64,000 bases of DNA from Lysobacter capsici (lineage in GTDB: Bacteria; Pseudomonadota; Gammaproteobacteria; Xanthomonadales; Xanthomonadaceae), in the NCBI RefSeq assembly GCF_014779555.2, contig NZ_CP094357.1, positions 1,302,001 through 1,366,000 of the forward strand, written 5' to 3'. The notes under the pieces are model-generated. The model ran no database searches, was not told where the DNA came from, and saw only the letters and a list, made by a program, of their open reading frames with translations. This document shows, in pieces, positions 23,700 through 31,827 of this stretch. The stretch's first letter is position 1; each line of letters starts with the position of its first letter. The translations under genes and the position numbers were made by a program.

Positions 23700-26189
23700 T
23701 TACGCAGCAGCGCGCGCGTCGCTGTCGCCGTGGTTCACGTCCTGCGCGTACGGCTTGTACCCGGCCGAGCGCAGTTCGGCGGCGTCGAAGTCGTCGACGC
23801 TGATCGCATCGATCGTCATCTCGCGCAGTTCTTCCAGTTGCTTGCGCTCCTCGGCGGTGATCCAGCCTTCGCGCACGCCTTCGTCGAGCTGGCCGGGGAA
23901 GTCCAGCGCTTCGATGTCGCTGTTCTTCAGGGCCTTGAGGAACTTGCGCTCGACCGGCTCGGCCAGGATCACCTTCTGCAGATAGCTGTTGATGCGGCCG
24001 GCCGGGTTGTTCTCGCACGGGGTCAGGAACACGCCTTCGGCCAGACGGTCGCGGGCGTCGTTCGGCGACATCAGCAAGGACGCGGCGCGATGGCCCAGGC
24101 GATCGCTCGGCGCCTGCGCGCGGCGGCCCCACGGGAAGATCAGCATCCACAGCAGGTAACCGACCGGACGGATCGGGAAGTTGCGCAGCGCGCCCGACAG
24201 CGCCAGTTCGATCTTGTGCACGGCATCATGGAAGGCCCACGCCAGCAGCGGCTGGTCGCCGACCGGACGGCCCTGGTCTTCGTAACGCTTGAGCATGGCG
24301 CTGGCGATGTACAGCTGGCTCAGCACGTCGCCCAGGCGCCCCGACAGCGATTCCTTGAACTTCAGCTTGCCGCCGAGCAGCAGCATCGAGGTATCGGCCA
24401 TCAGCGCCAGCGTCGCCGAATAACGGTTGAGCTTGCGGTAGTAGCGACGGGTGTAGGTGTCGCCCGGCGCGGCGCCGATGCGCGCGGCGGTCAGGCCGAA
24501 CCACCAACTGCGCACGGCGTTGGAAATCGCGAAGCCGATGTGGCCGAACAGGTTCTTGTCGAACTCGCGCAGCGCCTCGGCCTTGTCGGGCAGCATCGCC
24601 GCCTTCATTTCCTTGAGCACCCACGGGTGGCACAGGATCGCGCCCTGGCCGAAGATCATCAGCGAGCGCGTCATGATGTTCGCGCCTTCCACCGTGATCA
24701 TGATCGGCAGCGCCTGCCAGTTGCGGCCGGCGTAATTCTTCGGCCCCAGGATGATGCCCTTGCCGCCGTGGATGTCCATGACGTCCTTGGCGACTTCGCG
24801 GGCCATCTCGGTGCAGTGGTACTTGGCGATGGTCGAGGGCACGGCCGGGTTTTCGCCGCGCGCCACGGCCGCGGCGGTGGCCTGCGACAACGCGCTGATC
24901 GCGAACGCGTTGCCGGCGATGCGGGCGAGCGCTTCCTCGACGCCTTCGAAGCGGCCGACCGACAGGCCGAACTGCTTACGGATGCGCGCATACGCGCCGG
25001 TGACGATCGCGCCCATCTTGGCGCCGCCGCTGCCCGAGGAGGGCAGGGTGATCGAGCGGCCGATCGACAGGCATTCGACCAGCATTTGCCAGCCCTTGCC
25101 GGCATAGGCTTCGCCGCCGATCAGCTGGCTCAGCGGGATGAACACTTCCTTGCCGTGGATCGGGCCGTTCTGGAAGGTGCAGTTGAGCGGGAAATGACGA
25201 CGGCCGACTTCCACGCCGGCGGTGTCGCGCGGCAGCAGCGCGATGGTGATGCCGATGTCGCGCTTGTCGCCGATCAGGCCTTCGGGGTCGTACATGCGGA
25301 ACGCGAGACCGATCAATGTCGCAACCGGGGCCAGGGTGATGTAGCGCTTGTCGAAGGTCAGCTTGACGCCGACCACGCGCGCGCCGTTCCACTCGCCCAT
25401 GGTGACGATGCCGAAGTCGGGGATCGAGGTCGCATCCGAACCCGCCCACGGGCCGGTCAAACCGAAACACGGCACTTCACGGCCGTCGGCCAGGCGCGGC
25501 AGGTAATGGTCTTTCTGTTCCTGGGTGCCGTAGTGCATCAGCAGCTCGGCCGGGCCGAGCGAGTTGGGAACGCCGACGGTGGAGCTGACCACGCTCGACA
25601 CGGTCGCCAGCTTCTGGATCACCTTGTGGTTGGCCAGCGCGGAGAAACCCAGACCGCCGTATTCCTTCGGGATGTTGAGGCCGAAGAACTTGCTCTTCTT
25701 GATGAAGGCCCACAGGTCCGGCGACAGATCGGCATCGACGTGGGTGATCTGCCAGTCGTTGGTCATCTTGCACAGCTCTTCGGTCGGGCCGTCGAGGAAG
25801 GCTTGTTCCTCGGCGCTCAACTCTGGCTTGGGCTGCGACAGCAACTGCTGCCAGTCCGGCTTGCCGGAGAACAGCTGGCCTTCGAAACCGACCGTGCCGG
25901 CTTCCAGCGCGGTGCGCTCGGTTTCCGACAGCGGCGGCAGGATCTTGGTGTAGAAGCCCAGCAGCGGCTTGGTGATGAACGGCAGGCGGATCGCCGGGAT
26001 CATCAGCGGCACCGCGATCAGCGCGACGATGACCGCGGCGACGATGACCGCGGTCGGGTTGGCGCCCAGCAACCAGCAGGCGACCAGCGCGGTCGCGGTC
26101 AGCGCGGCCCAGACCGGCAATCGCAGACGGTGGTACGCGGCGATCGCGCCGATGAAGAGAAAGGCAAGGAAGGGGATCGCGATACTCAT
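23700..26189 (-). CDS. fadE: Acyl-CoA dehydrogenase FadE (long form with DUF1974 C-terminus)
   Basis: 829 residues, close to E. coli FadE (~814). It catalyses the first, FAD-dependent oxidation of acyl-CoA to trans-2-enoyl-CoA in fatty-acid beta-oxidation. Two N-terminal hydrophobic segments (residues ~3-20 and ~27-70) suggest membrane anchoring. The acyl-CoA dehydrogenase core includes the segments PKEYGGLGFSALANH, CFGLTGPWAGSDATSIPD and DVMDIHGGKGI. VEGANIMTRSLMIFGQGA lies at the catalytic-Glu region. The last ~280 residues form the FadE-specific C-terminal domain. It is transcribed divergently from a TetR regulator that may control it. Confidence 0.95.
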   Translation of the reverse strand: MSIAIPFLAFLFIGAIAAYHRLRLPVWAALTATALVACWLLGANPTAVIVAAVIVALIAVPLMIPAIRLPFITKPLLGFYTKILPPLSETERTALEAGTVGFEGQLFSGKPDWQQLLSQPKPELSAEEQAFLDGPTEELCKMTNDWQITHVDADLSPDLWAFIKKSKFFGLNIPKEYGGLGFSALANHKVIQKLATVSSVVSSTVGVPNSLGPAELLMHYGTQEQKDHYLPRLADGREVPCFGLTGPWAGSDATSIPDFGIVTMGEWNGARVVGVKLTFDKRYITLAPVATLIGLAFRMYDPEGLIGDKRDIGITIALLPRDTAGVEVGRRHFPLNCTFQNGPIHGKEVFIPLSQLIGGEAYAGKGWQMLVECLSIGRSITLPSSGSGGAKMGAIVTGAYARIRKQFGLSVGRFEGVEEALARIAGNAFAISALSQATAAAVARGENPAVPSTIAKYHCTEMAREVAKDVMDIHGGKGIILGPKNYAGRNWQALPIMITVEGANIMTRSLMIFGQGAILCHPWVLKEMKAAMLPDKAEALREFDKNLFGHIGFAISNAVRSWWFGLTAARIGAAPGDTYTRRYYRKLNRYSATLALMADTSMLLLGGKLKFKESLSGRLGDVLSQLYIASAMLKRYEDQGRPVGDQPLLAWAFHDAVHKIELALSGALRNFPIRPVGYLLWMLIFPWGRRAQAPSDRLGHRAASLLMSPNDARDRLAEGVFLTPCENNPAGRINSYLQKVILAEPVERKFLKALKNSDIEALDFPGQLDEGVREGWITAEERKQLEELREMTIDAISVDDFDAAELRSAGYKPYAQDVNHGDSDARAAA

Positions 26190-26334
26190 GACGGCGCTCC
26201 GAAGGATGCGGCTGCACTCAGGCTAGTGGGGCGCGCGTGATGTCAGTGCGGAAAACCGGGGCGGCGTGTTTGCGCGAAACGCGCGTTGGATGGATCGGCC
26301 GGCCGGCATTCAAACGCTGGCATCAAACGCTTAA

Positions 26335-26350
26335 CATACGGCCGAGTATG
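26335..26350. promoter_or_regulatory. Palindrome in fadE-TetR intergenic region (possible operator)
   Basis: CATAC and GTATG flank a 6-base GGCCGA spacer. It lies in the 395-bp divergent region between fadE and the TetR gene. A related half-site is found just before the TetR start (26556-26570). TetR proteins bind such inverted repeats, but no binding data exist here. Confidence 0.35.
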
Positions 26351-26555
26351 GAATTGCGGTTTAGTGAAGTCAACCATGATGGACCGGCTGATTTCCCCAG
26401 CCGCGCCGGAGCGGGCCCACGCGGGACGTTGGCGGACGTTTCGCCGCCAGTTGTGTTGCATCGCAGCATATTGGCGGCGTTTTCCGCCGCGGTTCCCACT
26501 AATCCCGATCCCCCAATCCCGAATCGAGTCTCTTCTTCGCCGCGTACTGTCCCCG

Positions 26556-26570
26556 ACCATGGCGTATGGT
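26556..26570. promoter_or_regulatory. Inverted repeat 14 bases before the TetR start (possible operator)
   Basis: ACCAT-GGCGT-ATGGT is a perfect 5+5+5 inverted repeat. GGCGTATGG on this strand resembles the reversed half of the 26335 palindrome (CATACGGCC). Its position between promoter and start codon would fit autorepression. Inference only. Confidence 0.35.
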
Positions 26571-26584
26571 TAAACTTGTCATCC

Positions 26585-27268
26585 ATGAACCAGCCCGCCT
26601 CGAACAAGCCCGAGCCGAAGCTCGACACGCCGTCCGCCGATCTTCGGCCCGACGGTAAGCCCGCCGACAGATCGGCCGACAAGCCCACCGAGCCGGCCAA
26701 GCCCGAACGCAGCGGCCGGTTGAGCGCCGACGACTGGGCCCAGGCCGCGCTCGACCTGATCGCCGAGCAGGGCGTGGCCGCGGTCGCGGTCGAGCCGCTC
26801 GCGCGCCGGCTCGGCGTGACCAAGGGCAGCTTCTACTGGCATTTCCCCTCGCGCGACGCCTTGCTGGTGGCCGCGCTGGAGCGTTGGGAGAAGGTCGAGC
26901 AGGAGACCGTGTTCGGTCAGCTCGAACCGATTCCCGATCCGCGCCAGCGCCTGCGCTCGCTGTTCCACCTCGTCGCCCACGAGGTCAAATCGCACGTCAT
27001 CTATTCCGAGCTGCTCAAGGCGCTGGACCATCCGGCCGTGCAGCCGGTGATCGGGCGCGTGTCCGAACGGCGCCTGGACTACCTCACCGCGTCGTTCCGC
27101 CAGGCCGGCCTGAGCCGCACCGATGCCCAGCATCGCGCGCGCCTGCTCTACGCCGCCTATGTCGGCTTCCTGCAGTTGAATCTGCAACTGCACCAGACCC
27201 GCATGCAGCACGACGAGTTCGAGGCCTATGTCGAACACATGATGGCGACGCTGATCCCCTCGTCTTGA
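26585..27268 (+). CDS. TetR-family transcriptional regulator
   Basis: 227 residues. The first ~43 residues are a charged, proline-rich, probably disordered tail. Residues ~45-90 carry the TetR helix-turn-helix: LDLIAEQGVAAVAVEPLARRLG, then VTKGSFYWHFPSRDALL. The KGSFYWHF phrase is the recognition-helix signature. The C-terminal ~130 residues are the helical ligand-binding domain. The ATG at 26585 gives a sensible start; the frame runs open further upstream without family features. It is divergent from fadE, so a fatty-acid-responsive role is a reasonable inference, but the effector is not shown. pckG follows 39 bases later on the same strand. Confidence 0.92.
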   Translation: MNQPASNKPEPKLDTPSADLRPDGKPADRSADKPTEPAKPERSGRLSADDWAQAALDLIAEQGVAAVAVEPLARRLGVTKGSFYWHFPSRDALLVAALERWEKVEQETVFGQLEPIPDPRQRLRSLFHLVAHEVKSHVIYSELLKALDHPAVQPVIGRVSERRLDYLTASFRQAGLSRTDAQHRARLLYAAYVGFLQLNLQLHQTRMQHDEFEAYVEHMMATLIPSS

Positions 27269-27307
27269 ACCGTTTTACTATCGTTTCCCCGGCTGGAGAG
27301 CAATGCC

Positions 27308-29113
27308 GTGAATGCACTATCGAAAGACGCCGCCCCCGCCACTGCCGTGCCGGGGAGCGCGGGCAGTCTGTTGGTCGCCCTCAACGAATGGGTCGCGCAG
27401 GTCGCCACGCTTACCCGTCCCGACAAGATCCAGTGGTGCGACGGCAGCGATGCCGAGCATCAGGCGCTGATCGCGCAGATGCTGGCCGACGGCACCCTGG
27501 AAAGCTTGAACGAGGCCACCCATCCGGGTAGCTATCTGCACCGCTCGCATCCCGACGACGTGGCCCGCGTCGAGCACCTCACCTTCGTATGCACCAACGA
27601 ACGCGAGGACGCCGGTCCGAACAATCACTGGATGGCGCCGCATGAGGCGCACGCCAAGATGGATGCGCTGTTCGAAGGCTGCATGCGCGGCCGCACCATG
27701 TACGTGATTCCGTACTGCATGGGCCCGATCGATTCGCCGCTGGCGCGTTGCGGCGTGGAGATCACCGATTCGCCGTACGTGGTCGCCAACATGCGGGTGA
27801 TGACCCGCATGGGCGCGCCGGCGCTGGCGCGGATCGAGCGCGAAGGCAGCTTCGTGCGCGGCCTGCATTCGATCGGCGAGCTCGATCCCGAGCGCCGCTT
27901 CATCATGCATTTCCCCGACGAACTGGCGATCAAGTCGTTCGGTTCGGGCTACGGCGGCAATGCGCTGCTCGGCAAGAAATGCCACGCGCTGCGCATCGCT
28001 TCGCATCAGGCCCGCAACGAGGGCTGGCTGGCCGAGCACATGCTGATCGTCGGCATCGAAAACCCGCAGGGCGAAACCCATTACGTCGCCGCCGCGTTCC
28101 CGTCGGCCTGCGGCAAGACCAATCTGGCCATGCTGATTCCGCCGGAAGGCTATCGCCAGGCCGGCTGGAAGGTGTGGACGGTCGGCGACGACATCTGCTG
28201 GATGCGTCCGGGTGCCGATGGCCGCTTGTATGCGATCAATCCCGAAGCCGGTTATTTCGGCGTCGCGCCGGGCACCTCGACCAAGTCGAATCCGAACGCG
28301 CTCGCGTCGATCCAGACCAACACCATCTTCACCAACGTCGGCGTCACCGCCGACAACCAGCCGTGGTGGGAAGGCCTCGACAACGGCCAGACCCCGGTCA
28401 CCGATTGGCGCGGCAACGATTACGACGCGAGGAAGGGCCCCGCTGCGCATCCGAATTCGCGTTTCACCGTGTCGGCCAAGCAGTGCCCGAGCTATTCGCC
28501 GGAAGCCGAGAATCCGGCCGGCGTGCCGATCTCGGCGATCGTGTTCGGCGGTCGCCGCGCGTCCTTGGTGCCGCTGGTGTTCGAAGCGCGCGACTGGACC
28601 CACGGCGTGCTGGTCGGCGCGGCGATGGGCTCGGAAACCACCGCCGCCGCGACCGGCGCGGTCGGCGTGATGCGCCGCGATCCGATGGCGATGAAGCCGT
28701 TCTGCGGCTACAACTTCGCCGATTATTTCGCCCATTGGCTGTCGTTCGACGATGCCGGCGCGAAGTTGCCGAAGATCTTCCACGTCAACTGGTTCCGCAA
28801 GGGCGACGACGGCAAGTTCCTGTGGCCGGGCTTCGGCGACAACCTGCGGGTGATCGAGTGGATGATCGGCCGGGTCAAGGGCGAGGCCGGCGCGACCGAG
28901 ACGCCGATTGGTTATCTGCCGAAGGCGACGGATCTGAACCTCGACGGGGTCAGCTTGAACGAGGAAGCCCACGCCAAGCTGTTCGGTTTCGACCATGCCG
29001 GCTGGAGCGCGGAGTTCGACAGCATCGGCGAATACCTGGGCGAGTACGGCCCGCGCATGCCGCAGGCGCTGCACGATGAGCAGCGGCGGATTGCGGCTGC
29101 GTTGAAGGGTTGA
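27308..29113 (+). CDS. pckG: Phosphoenolpyruvate carboxykinase (GTP)
   Basis: 601 residues, the normal size for the GTP-dependent enzyme, which converts oxaloacetate and GTP to PEP, CO2 and GDP in gluconeogenesis. The kinase loop FPSACGKTNLAM holds the active-site Cys268 and Lys270. Other family segments are WTVGDDICWMRPG, the metal/substrate region AINPEAGYFGVAPGTS, and NWFRKGDDGKFLWPGFGDN near the C-terminus. The start is a GTG at 27308 with GGAGAG about 10 bases upstream. No ATG in frame fits better. A palindromic repeat that could terminate transcription follows the stop. Confidence 0.97.
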   Translation: MNALSKDAAPATAVPGSAGSLLVALNEWVAQVATLTRPDKIQWCDGSDAEHQALIAQMLADGTLESLNEATHPGSYLHRSHPDDVARVEHLTFVCTNEREDAGPNNHWMAPHEAHAKMDALFEGCMRGRTMYVIPYCMGPIDSPLARCGVEITDSPYVVANMRVMTRMGAPALARIEREGSFVRGLHSIGELDPERRFIMHFPDELAIKSFGSGYGGNALLGKKCHALRIASHQARNEGWLAEHMLIVGIENPQGETHYVAAAFPSACGKTNLAMLIPPEGYRQAGWKVWTVGDDICWMRPGADGRLYAINPEAGYFGVAPGTSTKSNPNALASIQTNTIFTNVGVTADNQPWWEGLDNGQTPVTDWRGNDYDARKGPAAHPNSRFTVSAKQCPSYSPEAENPAGVPISAIVFGGRRASLVPLVFEARDWTHGVLVGAAMGSETTAAATGAVGVMRRDPMAMKPFCGYNFADYFAHWLSFDDAGAKLPKIFHVNWFRKGDDGKFLWPGFGDNLRVIEWMIGRVKGEAGATETPIGYLPKATDLNLDGVSLNEEAHAKLFGFDHAGWSAEFDSIGEYLGEYGPRMPQALHDEQRRIAAALKG

Positions 29114-29122
29114 TCGCTATTC

Positions 29123-29223
29123 CCTTCTCCCGCAAGCGGGAGAAGGTGGCCCGAAGGGCCGGATGAGGGGCTGCAAGCGCTGGTAGACCCTCACCCAAAC
29201 CCTCTCCCGCAAGCGGGAGAGGG
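29123..29223. repeat. Pair of TCTCCCGC-aa-GCGGGAGA palindromes after pckG
   Basis: Two perfect palindromes share a 9-base stem core. One is CCTTCTCCCGC-aa-GCGGGAGAAGG at 29123-29146 and the other CCCTCTCCCGC-aa-GCGGGAGAGGG at 29200-29223. Each can form an 11-bp hairpin. The first is 9 bases past the pckG stop and could act as a terminator. This pair is typical of a dispersed xanthomonad intergenic repeat. Confidence 0.75.
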
Positions 29224-29347
29224 CTTCAATGCGCGGTCCGCGTGCTTCCGGGCGCCATCCTGCGTCGCTGAACTCCGCGTCAGCTCCCGCAACAACTCCG
29301 CCACCCATCCCTTAAACCCTGAGCCCCGACCCCGCATCGGACTCAGT

Positions 29348-29935
29348 ATGCTGACCGCCGTGAACGAATCCCTAGCCGACGCCACCGTCTCGCCCGAAGC
29401 CGAGGACGATCGCGCGCTGGTCGCCGCGGCGGCCGCGGGCGGGGTCGCCGCATTCGAGGCCCTGTACCGCCGCCATGCCAGCCGGGTCCACGGCGTGATC
29501 GCGCGCCTGGTCGGTTATCACGGCGCCCGCGCCGAGGACCTGACCCAGGAAGCCTTCGTCCGCGCCTGGCAGGCGCTGCCGAACTTCCGCTTCGAATCGG
29601 CGTTCGGCACCTGGCTGCACCGCCTGGCGGTCAACACCGCGCTGATGGAGCTGCGCGGACGCCGCAGCCGGCCGCTGGAGGACAGCGACGAGGACGCCTT
29701 CGACGGCATCGGCAGCGCCGATTCCGCCGGCCACGTCACCGCGCTGTCGATGGACCTGGAGCGCGCCGTCGCCAGCCTGCCGCCGCGTGCTCGCGCCGTG
29801 CTGGTGCTGTATGACGTGGAAGGCTGGAAACATGAGGAGATCGCGGTCGAACTCGGCATGGCGGTCGGCAGTTCCAAGGCACAGTTGCACCGCGCGCGCA
29901 GCCTGCTGCGCACCCGGCTCGGAGAACAGGCATGA
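29348..29935 (+). CDS. ECF-type RNA polymerase sigma factor
   Basis: 195 residues. Region 2 is visible as FEALYRRHASRVHGVIARLVG, then AEDLTQEAFVRAWQALPNFR and FGTWLHRLAVNTALMELRGRR, the core-binding and -10 recognition helices. Region 4 is ASLPPRARAVLVLYDVEGWKHEEIA, then LGMAVGSSKAQLHRARSLLRTRL, the -35 recognition helix. The acidic linker between them is short, as in group-4 sigmas. The stop overlaps the next gene start (ATGA), which encodes a membrane protein in the anti-sigma position. The target regulon is not evident from the sequence. Confidence 0.94.
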   Translation: MLTAVNESLADATVSPEAEDDRALVAAAAAGGVAAFEALYRRHASRVHGVIARLVGYHGARAEDLTQEAFVRAWQALPNFRFESAFGTWLHRLAVNTALMELRGRRSRPLEDSDEDAFDGIGSADSAGHVTALSMDLERAVASLPPRARAVLVLYDVEGWKHEEIAVELGMAVGSSKAQLHRARSLLRTRLGEQA

Positions 29936-30732
29936 GCGACAAACCCCTCGATCCTCGGACCACGCCCGACGGCGAGTTGCCCGACGCGTTGCGCTGGCAA
30001 TTGCGCGCGCTGCGGCGCGACACGCCGCCGGCCCGCGATCTGTGGTCCGGTATCGCCGCGCGTCTGGGCGAACAGGCGTCGCCCCAGGACGAGCCTGCGC
30101 CGGTCGACCATCTCGCACCGATCGTGGCGGCGCCCGGCGACATAGCGCCGGCCGAAGCGGCACCGATCGAAGCAGCGCCGGCGCCGCAGGTCATCGTGCT
30201 GCGTTCGCGCGAAGCCTCGCGTCCGCGCTGGTTGGCGCCGATGGCGCTGGCCGCGAGCGTCGCGGTGCTGGCGGTGGCGCTGGGCGTGATGTGGAAGGGC
30301 GGAGCGGCGGTGGATGGCACGGCGGCGGGCGATGTGGCCGCTGTTGGTGGCGCTGCCGGTCAAGATTCTTCCGCATCGACTGCTGCAGGTATTGCTGACG
30401 CCGGGACTAAGCCGGTTGATGGTCGCGCCGTTGCTCAAAATTCCTCTGCCCCAACGGACACAGGCATCGCTCACGCCGGGACGACGCCGGCTAGCTTGGT
30501 CCAACGTGAAGCCGATGGCATGACCCGCCAGTACCAAGCCGCGATGCGCGAGATCGAACCGGTGAGCCAGCAGGCGCTCGCGCTGAAGCCGGCGTTCGAC
30601 GAACTCGACCGCAACACCGCGCTGATCCTCGACGCGATGGCCCACGACCCCGATTCGCGCCTGCTGCTCGAACAACTGCGCCGCACCTATGCACGTCGCC
30701 TCGCGCTGGCTCAGCGCGTGGCCTACACCTGA
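29932..30732 (+). CDS. Probable membrane-anchored anti-sigma factor
   Basis: 266 residues. A short cytoplasmic N-terminal domain with LPDALRWQLRALRRD and DLWSGIAARL comes first. It is followed by an Ala/Pro-rich linker and one transmembrane helix at ~101-121 (LAPMALAASVAVLAVALGVMW). The ~145-residue periplasmic part ends in a helical domain. No HxxxCxxC zinc motif is present, so it is not a ZAS-type anti-sigma. It overlaps the sigma gene by 4 bp and precedes a DUF4097 gene by 17 bp, so the three are one operon. The anti-sigma role is inferred from position and topology. Confidence 0.8.
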   Translation: MSDKPLDPRTTPDGELPDALRWQLRALRRDTPPARDLWSGIAARLGEQASPQDEPAPVDHLAPIVAAPGDIAPAEAAPIEAAPAPQVIVLRSREASRPRWLAPMALAASVAVLAVALGVMWKGGAAVDGTAAGDVAAVGGAAGQDSSASTAAGIADAGTKPVDGRAVAQNSSAPTDTGIAHAGTTPASLVQREADGMTRQYQAAMREIEPVSQQALALKPAFDELDRNTALILDAMAHDPDSRLLLEQLRRTYARRLALAQRVAYT

Positions 30733-30749
30733 TCCAGGAGGACGCCCCG

Positions 30750-31703
30750 ATGATCCACTCACGTTCCCGTACCACCTCTCGCGTTCTCCGGCGTCTGCCC
30801 GCGGTCGGCCTGCTCGCGCTCGGCCTGGCCGTCGCGCTGCCGGTGTTCGCCGCGACCCCGATCAATCAAAGCCGGCCGATCGATCCGCTCGGCAGCGTCG
30901 AGATCGACAACGTCAAGGGCCTGATCCAGGTCCGCGCCTGGGACCGGCCCGAGGTCAAGATCGAAGGCTCGCTCGGCGAAGGCGTGGAAAAGCTCGAGAT
31001 CGAAGGCGACCGCGAGAACCTGTCGATCAAGGTGCGCTACCCCAATCGCGGCAGCGGCATGGGCCTGCTCGCCGGCGGCGACAAGGGCGAACCGACCGAA
31101 CTGCGCGTGACCGTGCCGCTGCGGGTGAAGCTGGAGATCGATGCGGTCTCGGCCGACGTCGACGTCAGCGGCGTGGCCTCGCGCGAACTGAGCATCGACA
31201 GCGTCAGCGGCGATGTCGTCGTCGCCGGCGCGCCTCGCGAGGCCGAGATCGACAGCGTCAGCGGCGACCTGCGCCTGACCCTCAACAGCGGCAAGGTCTC
31301 GGCGCAGACCGTCAGCGGCGATCTGGAACTGCGCGGGCGGCTCAACGGCGAGGTCTCGGTCGAAACCGTGTCGGGCAAGGTCGATGTGGCCACGCGCGAA
31401 TCGAGTTTGAACAAGCTGTCCGGCAACTCGGTGTCCGGCGATCTGCGCGTGGCCGCGGCGCTCGCCGACGGCGGCGAGGCGTCGCTGGAAACCGTCAGCG
31501 GCGACATCCGCCTGACCCTGCCGCGCAGCCTGTCGGCGAACGTGCGCGGGCAGAGCTTCAGCGGCGACCTGCGCGCGCCCGATGCGCAGATCCAGCGGCC
31601 CAAGCACGGCCCGGGTTCGAGCTTCGAACACCGCTACGGCAGCGGCAGCGGCAAGATCAAGCTCGAGACCTTCTCGGGCGATGCGACGCTGGAACTGAAC
31701 TGA
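30750..31703 (+). CDS. DUF4097-family exported beta-strand-repeat protein
   Basis: 317 residues. A Sec signal peptide (basic start, then AVGLLALGLAVALPVFAA) is followed by a protein built of short repeated beta strands. The recurrent phrase is xVSGDxxxxG, for example IDSVSGDVVVAGA, ETVSGDIRLTLP and SFSGDLRAPD, the DUF4097 pattern. AGGAGG lies 8 bases before the ATG, a strong ribosome-binding site. It is the third gene of the sigma / anti-sigma operon, and DUF4097 proteins are commonly found beside such genes. It is probably periplasmic. The biochemical role is unknown. Confidence 0.9.
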   Translation: MIHSRSRTTSRVLRRLPAVGLLALGLAVALPVFAATPINQSRPIDPLGSVEIDNVKGLIQVRAWDRPEVKIEGSLGEGVEKLEIEGDRENLSIKVRYPNRGSGMGLLAGGDKGEPTELRVTVPLRVKLEIDAVSADVDVSGVASRELSIDSVSGDVVVAGAPREAEIDSVSGDLRLTLNSGKVSAQTVSGDLELRGRLNGEVSVETVSGKVDVATRESSLNKLSGNSVSGDLRVAAALADGGEASLETVSGDIRLTLPRSLSANVRGQSFSGDLRAPDAQIQRPKHGPGSSFEHRYGSGSGKIKLETFSGDATLELN

Positions 31704-31827
31704 TCGATCCCGCGGCCGGCGCAAAGCCGGTCGCGCTGGCCGCGGCGATTACGAGCCGCATGACGGCGGTCGCCGCGCGGCCTGTGCGCCGCCGCGCCGG
31801 CAGTGTATTTTCTTCGCCAGGACGCGC

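Noticed and set aside
27317-29074. 585-codon minus-strand frame opposite pckG
   Set aside because: His/Arg/Gly-rich shadow with no motif. pckG on the plus strand has its active-site motifs.
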